This document shows, in pieces, positions 11,307 to 21,765 of a DNA stretch of 64,000 nt. How positions within the stretch are numbered: position 1 is the stretch's first letter; each line of letters begins with the position of its first letter. The position numbers and the translations under genes are program-made. The DNA comes from Batkoa obscura (lineage: Eukaryota; Entomophthoromycota; Entomophthoromycetes; Entomophthorales; Batkoaceae): positions 310,001 to 374,000 of the forward strand of contig JASVEC010000028.1 in the NCBI GenBank assembly GCA_030770535.1, given 5' to 3'. Under the pieces are notes generated by a model. The model made no database searches and had not been told where the DNA came from. It was given only the letters and a program-made list of their open reading frames with translations.

Positions 11307-12314
11307 ATGGCCGTACGTAAGTAACCAAATAACTAAAAAAAGTGAATAATAAAACTAATGGATTCTTTTCTTAATTTATTTTAGGCGCTCAATTTGAAAA
11401 TAATAATGAAATTGGTGTATTTTCTCGTTTAACCAACTCTTACTGCTTAGTTGCCATTGGTGGTTCTGAAAACTTTTATAGGTAACTAAACTAAACTATA
11501 GCAAAAGCAAACTTATTGAATAAAAAACAATAGTGTTTTTGAAGGTGAATTATCCGATGCCATGCCAGTAATTCATACTTCTATCGCTGGTACTAGAATT
11601 GTTGGTTCTCTTACCGTTGGTAACAAAAACGGTCTATTAGTTCCAAGTGGTACAACTGATCAAGTAAGTTGATACAGATGTAATAGTTAATGAATATTAA
11701 TCTACTATTTAGGAACTTCAACATTTGAGAAATTCTTTACCAGATAAAGTAGCTATCCAAAGGATAGAAGAGCGTTTATCTGCTTTAGGTAACGTAGTTG
11801 CCTGTAACGATTATGTAGCTTTAGTGCATCCTGATATTGATAGGGTAACAATTAATAAGGCATAGCTTCAAAGAAAGTAGTTGACATTTTCTTAGGAAAC
11901 AGAAGAGATCATTGCTGATGTTTTACAAGTTGAAGTATTTAGACATACTGTAGCAGATAATGTACTAGTTGGTAGTTTCTGTTCATTCAGTAATCAAGGT
12001 GGTATGGTTCATCCTTCCACTAGTATTCAAGATCAAGACGAACTTTCTTCTCTTTTACAAGTACCTTTAGTTGTAAGTAATTTTGATTAAGAAAAAAAGA
12101 AAATGTATTTATTTTTATTTAGGCAGGTACTGTAAATCGAGGATCTAATGTACTTGGAGCAGGATTAGTAGTCAATGATTGGGCTGCTTTTTGTGGTATG
12201 GATACTACAGCAACTGAACTTTCAGTTGTTGAAAGTATCTTCAAACTTCAAGATGCTAAACCATCAGCGTTTATCAATGATATGCGTGATTCTTTGGTTG
12301 ATAACTATGCTTAA
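11307..12314 (+). CDS. TIF6: Translation initiation factor 6 (ribosome anti-association factor)
   Basis: Six exons (11307..11316, 11385..11481, 11534..11663, 11713..11844, 11896..12072, 12123..12314) encode 245 residues, the canonical eIF6 length. The sequence shows the pentein repeats and family signatures: Met-Ala-x-Arg-x-Gln-Phe-Glu-x-Asn-Asn-Glu-Ile-Gly-Val-Phe, Leu-Thr-Asn-Ser-Tyr-Cys, the Ser-Glu-Asn-Phe-Tyr-Ser segment spanning an exon junction, Gly-Asn-Lys-x-Gly-Leu-Leu-Val-Pro, [11 protein letters not shown], and Asn-Arg-Gly-Ser near exon 6. eIF6 binds pre-60S particles at uL14 and prevents premature 40S joining until Efl1/Sdo1 release it. Introns are 48-68 nt. Exon 1 is only ten bases. 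Confidence 0.97.
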
Positions 12315-12468
12315 ACCCAACTTTTCTCTTATTTATAAAAAAAATAGACTTTTTTTATAATGGATAATTATTTTTATGTGTTAAAATTCAAACTTTTATA
12401 AGAATATGAGTATTAAAATAAAAATAATTACATTAATATTACTTAATTTTAATTTCTGTTTTTTATTT

Positions 12469-13755
12469 TTAAACTTTTGTATCCTCACTCTCATTTACTT
12501 CCTTTCTATCCTGTATTTTAGCCAACTGCTTTCCAATACTTAAAGCCAATTCATTATCGGCTGCTGCATTAGCCAAGGATAAGGCTTTTGAAAGGCATGC
12601 TTGAGCTTGATCAAAATCTTTTTTAAGGCTATAAAAACTTGCCAAAGTTTTCATTGCAGTAGCACCAGATACTTCACCATCAATAGTACGATGATGATAT
12701 GGTTCAGATGTTTTATAAGATTTCCATGCCCATGGTAAACTCTCTTCTACAGATCCTGTCTTTCCATATGTTGTTTGGGCAATGTAACCTAATACAATGG
12801 ACTCAATAGCTCCCCATGGATGTAATGGTTTAGTTTCAGTGTTTGAAGAAGTATCTTTATTTTGAGTTTCATTATTACTAATTGCTGGATTTAACTTTTG
12901 TATATCTTTTAAACAATTGAAATAAAGGTTTAAAGCTAAGTCATATTCCTTTTTTAAAGTTGAATTTAAAGCTAATTGAATACGATAATCTAAATTAATT
13001 TTCTCAAAACTTATATGATTGATAGTCAATTTAGTTAAACTATCTTTAAACTCGCTCTCTTGAATTCGATCTTTAAATTTTTCTGATAATTCAAACCCAT
13101 TAATTAAATGTTCTTTTGCTAAATCGTATTGTTTCATTTGAGTATATAATCCACTTATCTGTAAACCAGCTTGAAGTAATTTGATTAATTTTAATTGATC
13201 AAAAGCCACTCCTTTATTCCCCATTAAACTATACCAAACTTGTAAATAACAATCAAGTGCATCTTGATATTGTTTTCTAATCTTAAAATTTTCTCCTAAT
13301 CGAAAATTGACATCAATTAATTCAATAGAATCCATAGCAACCTCATGATCTAATAATATCTTTTCTTTTGCTTTGGTTAAATACATTTCTACTAAAGCTG
13401 GATCCGGTTGATATTCTTCACGTAAATAAGCACCACGAAGATAGCTTCGAACTTCGGAAGAGAGTTTATCACTGGTTGGATGCAAATAAAATTCAATGTA
13501 AAGATGAGTAAAGAACCATGCTCCTAATGCAAATCCAGTTAGCGAAGCTGAAATTACAAATGCTAAACCAAGGCGTCGACCAGGACCTAATAGCTGAGAA
13601 CGGAAAGTGTTAGTTTTATATAATATAGGTTGGCCTTGGGTGGTTGAATATAAAATAATTAGCCTCTTGGTCGGCAATACTGTTTTTATTAAGGGCTTTA
13701 AGGTACTGCTTCGCTGCAGTAGGTTGGCTTGACGATAAATGAGTTTCAATAACAT
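12469..13755 (-). CDS. Mitochondrial inner-membrane TPR protein, Mgr3-like
   Basis: Single exon, 428 residues. The N-terminus is basic and Ser/Leu-rich, like a mitochondrial presequence (residues 1-45). One transmembrane helix follows at about residues 64-87. A predicted helical-repeat region then continues to the end, with TPR-like consensus positions (for example Leu-Gly-x-x-Tyr/Phe, Tyr-x-x-Ala-Leu-x-x-Tyr, and a final Ala-x-x-Cys-Leu-x-x-Ala). This layout matches fungal Mgr3, which with Mgr1 adapts substrates to the i-AAA protease Yme1 on the intermembrane-space side. The assignment to Mgr3 specifically is inference from architecture and the Tyr-Leu-Arg-x-Ala-Tyr start of the soluble part; a generic mitochondrial TPR protein is the alternative. 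It is convergent with eIF6, 154 bp apart. Confidence 0.65.
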   Translation of the reverse strand: MLLKLIYRQANLLQRSSTLKPLIKTVLPTKRLIILYSTTQGQPILYKTNTFRSQLLGPGRRLGLAFVISASLTGFALGAWFFTHLYIEFYLHPTSDKLSSEVRSYLRGAYLREEYQPDPALVEMYLTKAKEKILLDHEVAMDSIELIDVNFRLGENFKIRKQYQDALDCYLQVWYSLMGNKGVAFDQLKLIKLLQAGLQISGLYTQMKQYDLAKEHLINGFELSEKFKDRIQESEFKDSLTKLTINHISFEKINLDYRIQLALNSTLKKEYDLALNLYFNCLKDIQKLNPAISNNETQNKDTSSNTETKPLHPWGAIESIVLGYIAQTTYGKTGSVEESLPWAWKSYKTSEPYHHRTIDGEVSGATAMKTLASFYSLKKDFDQAQACLSKALSLANAAADNELALSIGKQLAKIQDRKEVNESEDTKV

Positions 13756-14081
13756 TTTTTAAATTTTGATAGTTTTGGCAAAAAAATAAACTTGATTTTG
13801 GATGATGATTTTGAGTTTTTTGAAAAAATTGGGGTTGACAAAATTTACTCTAAAAAAGCTATAAACAAGGATTTAAAAATTTTATTTTTATCTTTACAAA
13901 ATCAAAAAGAGATTTAAACAAAACAAAAAGATTAAAGGTATACAAACATTATATTAATAACATTGACTTACAAATAATTTTATTTAATGATATAATAAAA
14001 ATTTCATGCTTCTTTATAAAAAAAAATATAATATTTTAATACAGCTCTTTTCTTTTTTTTCTTACATCCATATTTTATATA

Positions 14082-15660
14082 TTAAGCTAAAAGGGCACGC
14101 ATCCAAATCCTCGTTTTATATACTTTAAATAATTCACGTACTAATTCACGAAAATCGATTCTTTCTTCAGCTCGATAAAAGAAAGTCAACTTACGACGAT
14201 CCCTATTATAGCATTAATATCTATTACAACTATATTATATATATATATAAATTTACCATTGATATTCAGCATCAACAATTTCCATAGGCAAATTATGATG
14301 TCTTAATTTAACATGACACATTTGTAAAGCTTTAGCTTCATCTTGAGCTTTAGTAACTAATTGACTAACTTCAGCTGGATGGGCATGTCTTAAAATTCTT
14401 TTAGGTTCAAATTGTCTTGGTGTATCCGCCATTTTCATACGATGTTCCGCTTGAATTTGTTGAAGCTGCATCATATTCACTCGATCTTTAACAATTTTTC
14501 CTAAATCTTGACCACGATCTGCTTCAACTATAACTAAGTCTCCTACTTTATATGTAGCCATAGAATCTAATGGCATATAATAAGCATCCATACGATCATG
14601 TTTAAATTCAACTACAAAATAATTTTCTCCTTCTTTTGAATTTATATTACTATTCATATTATCTATCTTATATGTTTCCGTATATTCTGGTATATTTTCT
14701 TTAGGTAAAGCATACGTTTTTGAAATTGGATCATTGTGTTCAGATGGAGTAGGTGGAGATTGATGACGTATTGGAAAAGCAGAAGCAGCTACTGAATGAC
14801 GACGACCAGATAATGGGGCTGAATTTTCAATCCATAAATTATCTAATTGTTGACTAAGTTGATCTTCAAAATCTAAATCAATACCAAATTGAGGTGCTAA
14901 TGAAAAACGTCTAGATACTCGACTACTAGCTTGACTAGTAATTGAATCAGTTGAACCTAAAGATTGAGTAGCTAATGAAGATGAACTTAGTGAATCACTT
15001 CTCGAATAACTTAAATAGTTAGAATTACCAAAAGGAAGTGATAAGGAAGGATCCATATCATAATTATTATAACCATTTGATCTTAACCCATGTAAAGGAT
15101 TAGTATAACCCATTGTACGATTAGGTAATAAATCACTAGCTGGATTTAATGACATACGACGAGTTTGAAATGTAAACTTCTGATATGAATTAAAATCAAA
15201 TTGAGATTTCATTGAATTGTCATTTAATCCATTCCAGGAAGCAGCGTTACTTTTATCTTCTTGATTCCAAAAATCCGAATTCATTTTTGGTTGAATTGAT
15301 TTGCCATTCTGGATCCTACTTGTAGCTTCAGCCAACTGAGTTAAATTGAAAGAATCATCAGATAACTGAGGTAAAAATGAAACACTAGCAGCACGAGTAA
15401 GTTTAGGCATCATTTTTGGATTACTATTTTGTACTGGTAAGGAAATGCCTGGGGGTGCAGCTAATGAGGAACGACGTGATGATGAAGCTGATTTTATCCA
15501 TGAACTATCAAACCCTGCTTTAATTTCATCTTTCGGCTCTGATGGAATAGTAGCTGAAGTCTAAAGAAAAAGATAAGTAAACTTCAGATTTAGAGATAAA
15601 ATAATAAAAACTTACCGTTGGAGTAAATGGTTTAGAATGGGGGTTAAGTAAGGTAGCCAT
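14082..15660 (-). CDS. PSP1 C-terminal-domain protein
   Basis: Three exons (15660..15616, 15560..14257, 14202..14082) encode 489 residues. The N-terminal two thirds is low-complexity, Ser/Asn/Gln-rich and probably disordered, with Arg-Arg-x-Ser sites that would suit kinase or 14-3-3 recognition. The C-terminal part is the PSP1 domain: Val-Val-Glu-Phe-Lys-x-Asp-Arg then [11 protein letters not shown]-x-Asp-Leu-Gly, and the last exon Asp-Arg-Arg-Lys-Leu-Thr-Phe-Phe-Tyr followed by Arg-Ile-Asp-Phe-Arg-Glu-Leu-Val-Arg. In fungi the domain occurs in Psp1 (polymerase suppressor) and its relatives and in trypanosomatid and bacterial proteins. Its biochemical role is not well defined. The splice that joins the Trp codon across exons 2 and 3 recovers the conserved end, confirming the model. 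Confidence 0.88.
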
Positions 15661-16380
15661 TGTCACTAGTAATAAATAATAATTTTTTGTAAAAGGGAAT
15701 ATAAAGTATTAATTGGATATAATAAATAAGATCTAGAAAAAGGAATGAACTTCTAAGGATCTAATATAAAAAGATAAATAAAAAATGAATTTCTATTAAA
15801 ATTGTTAAAATTTTATAAAATCAAAGTTTATAAAAAATATCAATTTGAGAAGATAATTAAGTAAAAAATTACAAATAAAAATGTTCTTTTGTTAGCTTAA
15901 ATACTCTATTTTTTTTATATTAAATATAGATGATTGAAATTTAAGGAGTAATCCCCAACAAAATAGCTAATAAAAGCTTTAAAACTTATGTTACAGTTGA
16001 ATCATTAGATTCTAAATTACTATTTTAAGCTCATTTTACCTCCCCTAAAGCGTCATTACTCAATCTGCAATTTGCCTACTTTTGTCATTTTTTTTAGGAT
16101 AAGCCAATGATCGAATTCATATCTTAATCATTATAAATCAATCTACCAATGAAATTTATTCTGTTTTACATTTTTGCTAAAAGCTTTTGTTTATTTATTT
16201 TTTGTTCTCCATAACAATTTCGTATGCATAGTTCAGTTGGGTCCAATAAATCAATTGTATCCCCAAATTTTTATGTTTTTAATGCTTTAATAAAAAGTTA
16301 CCTGTTTATTATTTTAGATTTATTGGTAGAAGTTTTGTTCACTATTTTTCTTTAGAGAATTAAATAAGGGATGAAAAATG

Positions 16381-16411
<31 letters not shown>

Positions 16412-17034
16412 TAAAATAGAAAATACTGGTTAATTTAACAAATGATCCATTTCCTTATATTCACTAAATTGACTTCATTATTTTATTCAATATTAGTTGA
16501 ATCAAACTTTTTTAAATTATTATTAATTTAAACTATAAATAATGAATTAATATAATAATCCTTAATATATTAATAAAATAAAAGATAAAAGTTAATATTA
16601 ATGATAATAATAATCAATTAAAATTTATAAAACTAACTCTAAAAAAATAATTAACTCTTGGAGAAAGTGGGGTAAGTTAAAATCTAATACTTGATATGAA
16701 ACCGAAATTGACAAGTTTATTGCTAAAGTAAAATAAAATAAAATAAAATAAAATAGTAGTAATATTTTAAAAAAATACAATATTAACATATATATAATTA
16801 ATAGTAGGATTGTAATAAGTAAACAATGAAAATATAAAAGAGTTAGTAATTAATACCAAATGCTAAAATATGTATACCAGTATTTTTTTTGTTTAAATGT
16901 TTACTGTAATTTAATTTAATTTAGGTGATGTGAAAAATAACAAACAAATGCAACAAATGGTTATAATACAATAACAATTTCTAAATAAATTCCTATAAAA
17001 ACAATTACACCTATTATTCTCTAGTAACTATTTA
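15661..17034. other. AT-rich spacer with simple repeats
   Basis: No gene found. It holds short tandem repeats: (AAATAAAA)-like units at 16375-16420 and (AAAAT)n at about 16728-16755. Confidence 0.6.
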
Positions 17035-17221
17035 TTAAACCACAGGATGTTTTAATACAGACATAACACCACCAACCAAATGTAAAGAACCTGTAACTAA
17101 AACTTGAGCTTTTAAACCATCAGTTTTATTTTGATATATCTCATTTATCTTTTGTTGAATTGTATCACATGCTAACTGTATAGTTGGAAATACTAAGGCT
17201 ATTGATGACTAAAATAAAAAC

Positions 17222-17267
<46 letters not shown>

Positions 17268-19118
17268 TATTTATTTATTATTTATTTATTATTTATTTAT
17301 TATTATTTATTTATTATTTATTATCTATTATTTATACTATACAATTTGATATAAAGTCAAACTTACCTTTTTATCTTTGTACTCGTCTTCCCAAATTTGT
17401 TTCAATTGATTTTGAATTTCTAATTTTTCATTATTTTCCAATGTATAATTAACACTATCCAACGCATGTACACTACCCACAATATTAGGACAAAGTATTA
17501 AGTTTGATACATTTACGTTCCTTTTCTTCACTTCCTGTAAAATTATATTAAATAATAATTTAGCATCTCGATCTTTAGCTCCATTAAATAAAATATAAGT
17601 TGGTAATTCTGGATCATAATTTTCCAAATACCATTTAATACTTAATTCAATACTATCCGTGGTATGTGCACCATCTAAATACCATTCGATTTCATAAGTG
17701 TCAATATAACGTTGACTACGTCCTGGCCAAGTAGTATTATTGAGTGAGGTGATGACTGATTCGGATATTTCATTTGTTTTGTTTTTATTTAAAAAACTTT
17801 GACAAAGTTCATAGGCTAATGAAGCATTTTCTAATTGATGTGAACCGGAAAGAGCTAATAAAATTGTTAATATAGATTTATAAATCAATCGTTTTATTAT
17901 TACCTAAATTTAATTTATTGAAATTATTATATTCTGTTAATGGTTTGACTATTTCTAAACTAACCTAATAAATTAAGATATTAATAATAAAATTATTGAT
18001 TATTAATCTTACTTTTTTTTCACTTGCTCTATCTATTAAAACTTTACCAGCTTCTTCACTCAATTGTTTCACTGTAAAAGCTGGACTTCCAGTCTAAAAT
18101 TAAGATAAAATAAACAAAATATTCAATCTCTTTCCTATAATCAATAATTAATTAAACTAAAAACTTACTTTCATAATTCCTGCTTTATGCCAAGCAATTT
18201 CTTGAATAGTATTACCTAATAAATTGGTATGATCTAAGCCAAGGTGAGAGATACCGGTTACTTTGGGATGTAATATTATATTAGTACTATCATATTCTCC
18301 ACCTATTCCAACTTCTAATATGGTGGCTTGAACCTAAAAGAAGGAGGAGAAGTTAGATTTAATATTTTTGATGACACATTATTATGATACTTACTTTTTC
18401 TTGAATAAAAGCATGAAAAGCTAATAAAGTTAAAAATCGAAAATAAGAAGGACCGGGTAAATAAGGGTTGATTTTGGATTTCTATGTAATATAAAAAACC
18501 ATTTAATTATTTAATTTAATGATATTATTAATAAAAAAGTTATTTCAAATATTACCTTTTTACCAATTAATCGATCATAACAATAATAAAAATAAGTACA
18601 AAATTTTTTTCTATCTAATGGAATGCCATTAATTCTAATTCTTTCTCGAACTTCTATCATATGAGGGGAAGTAAATAAGCCTATTAAAAAATTATTTCAT
18701 GTTATTATAGTAAACAAACAATCCATTGTTTACCTGTCTTTAAGTTACAATTCTTTAAAATATTTTGACAAAAAGCGGCAGTCGAACCCTTTCCTTTTGT
18801 TCCAGTTATATGAATTATGTTTAATTGATCTAATTCTTCTGCCTATTCAATAACAAAATTATCAACCCAACTTTTATATAGTTCCTTTTTTATAATAAAA
18901 ACAACTTACTTTATAACCTATTAAATTTAAATATTCATGCATTTCAGGTATGGAATTTTTAAATAAATTCCCTCGATTTTCATTGATTTCTTTTATAATA
19001 CTAGCATTACTTTGTAAATTATTTAAATCATTAACAGCGGTCTAAATGCAGTTTATAAATATTTAAAGTTGAGTTTCCATTGTTTGTTATTAAATTTTAC
19101 TTCATAACTTCTTTCCAT
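17035..19118 (-). CDS. MET7: Folylpolyglutamate synthase
   Basis: Ten exons on the minus strand (19118..19101, 19041..18910, 18842..18734, 18680..18556, 18481..18395, 18333..18169, 18093..18013, 17964..17904, 17854..17367, 17208..17035) sum to 479 residues. The Mur-ligase P-loop is Ile-Thr-Gly-Thr-Lys-Gly-Lys-Gly-Ser (exon 3), followed by Phe-Thr-Ser-Pro-His. The family motif Glu-Val-Gly-Ile-Gly-Gly-Glu-Tyr-Asp-Ser-Thr-Asn is in exon 6, Leu-Gly-Leu-Asp-His-Thr plus Leu-Gly-Asn-Thr downstream, Tyr-Leu-Asp-Gly-Ala-His-Thr in exon 9 and Val-Thr-Gly-Ser-Leu-His-Leu-Val-Gly-Gly at the end. It adds gamma-glutamates to tetrahydrofolates, needed for folate retention and methionine synthesis. No clear mitochondrial presequence is present with this start. 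The symbol follows yeast usage by homology. Confidence 0.95.
17219..17340. repeat. (TTA)n / (TTAT)n microsatellite inside the last FPGS intron
   Basis: About 120 bp of ATT units merging into TTTA units. It fills most of the 158-nt intron between exons 9 and 10, making it the longest intron of this gene. Confidence 0.9.
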
Positions 19119-19275
19119 TTTTTAATATCGAATCTTAAGTAAAAAAACAATTTTAACACAATTAATCTCGAAAAAATCGACTAAAAAAAGCCACGTAAGC
19201 CATATCATTGGTTATCTTAAAAAAAGTACAAAAAAAGACAATAAAAAACAATTATAAAAAACACTTAAATTATAT

Positions 19276-19896
19276 TTAATAAAAATCGGTATCCACAAAA
19301 TCCACAGAAAAACCTTGTTGAAATAATACTTCTTTCCTTTTCTTTTCAAGTTTGCGTAAATTTTCTTTTTCTTCAATTTCCATCTCTCTAACTTGTTCCA
19401 CTGGTAACTCATATAATTCTAAAGAATCTTCAATTTCGCCATCCTAGATTAAAAAAATTCATTAATACCTTTGTTTCTTTTTCATGCTTCTTTAATATTT
19501 TCTAAAATTTATAAGAACCTACAATTTCCCCCATCAACACTACATTTTCACCACGAACAACATAGATCCCTAATTCAACATCTCCATATCCTTCACCAGC
19601 ATAAACTCTTTCAACTGTGTTTTGTAGCACTAAGTTAGCTATCAATTAAAATAAATTTTTCTTTATTTATTAATTATTAATTAAATTCAATAATAAAAGT
19701 TACCATATTGATCATATGTTCTAAGATAACCTATCAACTTACGTCCATCTCGTAATATTACTAGGACTCGTTCTATAAAATTAGGAAAAAGTTAGGATAA
19801 TGAATTAGTTTAATGAATTGTAATTTTACTATCAACACTTTCACTTAATGAGGCTGAAGTTGTAAATAAAGATTGCTCTTTAATTAATTTATCCAT
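19276..19896 (-). CDS. LSM1: Sm-like protein LSm1
   Basis: Four exons (19896..19830, 19772..19704, 19638..19523, 19443..19276) encode 139 residues, close to human LSm1 (133). After an N-terminal Phe-Thr-Thr-Ser-Ala-Ser-Leu segment the Sm1 motif reads Val-Leu-Val-Ile-Leu-Arg-Asp-Gly-Arg-Lys-Leu-Ile-Gly-Tyr-Leu-Arg-Thr-Tyr-Asp-Gln. Sm2 contains Tyr-Val-Val-Arg-Gly-Glu-Asn-Val-Val-Leu-Met-Gly-Glu-Ile. A charged C-terminal helix follows, the part of LSm1 that contacts Pat1 and blocks the ring. The Lsm1-7 ring with Pat1 promotes decapping and 3'-end protection of mRNAs in the cytoplasm. The third donor was placed at GTAGGTTC because later GT choices break frame. A longer N-terminal frame exists upstream, but the Met at 19896 matches the family start. 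Confidence 0.93.
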
Positions 19897-20231
19897 TTTT
19901 TCTTTTTTATTTAGAATATGTAGAAAAATATTATATATAAAAAAAGTTGACATTAACTTCATTGTTATTTGAAATAGTTCTTTCCTTTGATTCATTGATT
20001 GGTTCTTTTTTTAACTTGAAGTTTTTTTTAGCACTAATTCATTCTTTTTTTAGAAAAATTGCCAATCAAAAAGAATAATCTAATTTTTAGCTCCACCCAA
20101 AATAGTTGGTATCTAAATTTATCCAATCATAGCCTTGCGCTTGAAATTCAAGAATTTATTGGACCTAAAGTATCCAATTCTCAAGTTAACGTTTGTTATA
20201 CAATTAACTATCAACTAAGAAGGATTCGAAA
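19897..20231. promoter_or_regulatory. Divergent region LSM1 / CK2 beta
   Basis: 335 bp between divergent start codons. It is partly open in several frames (apparent small frames on both strands), none with family support. Confidence 0.35.
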
Positions 20232-21442
20232 ATGCAAGCACAACGACCTATACGTACATCTGGGATCCAATCAGCAGAAGGAGATAGTATGGGAAGTTAT
20301 GAGTCTTTAGAAGAAGAAACAGTTAGTTGGGTTCATTGGTATTGTTCTATGAGTGGAAATGAGTTTTATTGTGAAGTGCCTGAAGAATATATTGAAGATG
20401 ATTTCAATTTAACTGGATTACCTTCCTTAGTAAAAGATTATGATCGATGTATTGATACCATTTTAGATATTGAACAAGGTAAATTCAAAAGGAGATTCTT
20501 TTTTGAAAAAAAAATTAAAGGGTCTTTTTAAAAAAAATAGAGGAAATGGAATCAGATACCGATGAAGCTTTATTGGAAGAAAATGCCGAAAAATTATATG
20601 GTTTAATACATGCAAGATACATTATTACTAAACATGGATTATATACCATGGTAAGTACTTTATTAACCTATTATAACTTTTTTTTTAATAGAACTATTTT
20701 TAATTTATTATTATTATTTAGCATAATAAATACGCCAATGGAGCCTTCGGTGTTTGTCCAAGAGATTTATGTTATGGTGCACATGTATTACCAGTGGGTA
20801 TTTCGGATGTGATGAATGTTAGTACTGTCAAGTTATTTTGTCCTTCTTGTCTGGATTTATATAATCCGCCTTCTTCAAGGTATAGTTCAGTGGATGGTAA
20901 GTAATATGTTTTTAGTTATATATATAATGAATTCAATTAATATCGACTTAATTTTATTTGTTTCTATTTATTTAGGAGCCTTTTTTGGTACCACTTTTCC
21001 CCATTTATTTATGTTAACTTACCCTGATGTTATTCATTGTAGAGAACCAGAAGATGGTATTCAATTTATTTATCAAGAACGTATCTTTGGATTTAAAGTG
21101 AATGAAAATGCGGCTTCAGGAGGTAAAATGAAATGGTTAAGAAGATATATCCGTGGGGAAGATTTTAATTTACCACCAAATATTCCTAGAGATCGAGTTA
21201 TTTCTCATGAATTATTAAATCAGTTACAAAATGGGGAGATGGATGCGGAGGAGAATCTAGAGGAGAAGGATATCGGAGATGAAAGCAGTGTGTTGGGTCA
21301 AGATATTAAAAAAAGTAAACTTGAACAGATAAGGAATGTTGAAAATAATGGAGAGAACAATGGGGAGAATAATGGGGAGAATAATGGAGAGAATAATGGA
21401 GAGAATAGCCCAGAGAATGTTATCAACTCTATTCAAGGTTAG
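20232..21442 (+). CDS. Casein kinase II regulatory (beta) subunit
   Basis: Four exons (20232..20478, 20541..20650, 20722..20896, 20976..21442) encode 332 residues. The acidic N-lobe begins Glu-Glu-Glu-x-Val-Ser-Trp-Val-x-Trp-Tyr-Cys, then comes the Leu-Tyr-Gly-Leu-Ile-His-Ala-Arg-Tyr-Ile segment. The dimerising zinc ribbon follows with Cys-Pro-Arg-Asp-Leu-Cys and Cys-Pro-Ser-Cys, and then Gly-Ala-Phe-Phe-Gly-Thr-Thr-Phe-Pro-His and Phe-Gly-Phe-Lys-Val. As the beta dimer it stabilises CK2 and selects substrates. The C-terminal extension (about 90 residues) is acidic and ends in a run of Glu-Asn-Asn-Gly repeats not part of the family core. A second ATG at 20289 is a possible alternative start. 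Confidence 0.94.
21336..21412 (+). repeat. GAGAATAATGGG minisatellite in the CK2 beta tail
   Basis: Five or six 12-bp units coding Glu-Asn-Asn-Gly, in frame, between unique acidic sequence and the stop. Confidence 0.85.
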
Positions 21443-21765
21443 GATTAAGTTTAATCGGAGAATTTACTAGATGCGTTTTAAGCTATTAAAATTTCGTTTT
21501 TTTATAGATTTTTGGAATTTATTTTTATCATTTATTTTCATTGATTATTGGCTCCATTTTTTAATTTGATGTGGTCATAATTGAAATTTAATATATTAAA
21601 AATTTAAATTAATGTTCTGATTTTTTTGATGTTATTTATAAAGAATTAAGATCCAAATTATGAATCAAATTGTAAAGTAAGTAAAATGAAAATCCGATTA
21701 AGAATAATAGGAAACTCAATTAATATCCCATTATATCTAGTTATTTTCAAACATTGTATGAAAAA
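21443..21765. other. Spacer between CK2 beta and the CLC gene
   Basis: 320 bp with no recognisable feature other than being the 3' end of one gene and the likely promoter of the next. Confidence 0.4.

Noticed and set aside
20059-20310. 83-codon frame ahead of CK2 beta
   Set aside because: Overlaps the CK2 beta start in another phase with no family resemblance.
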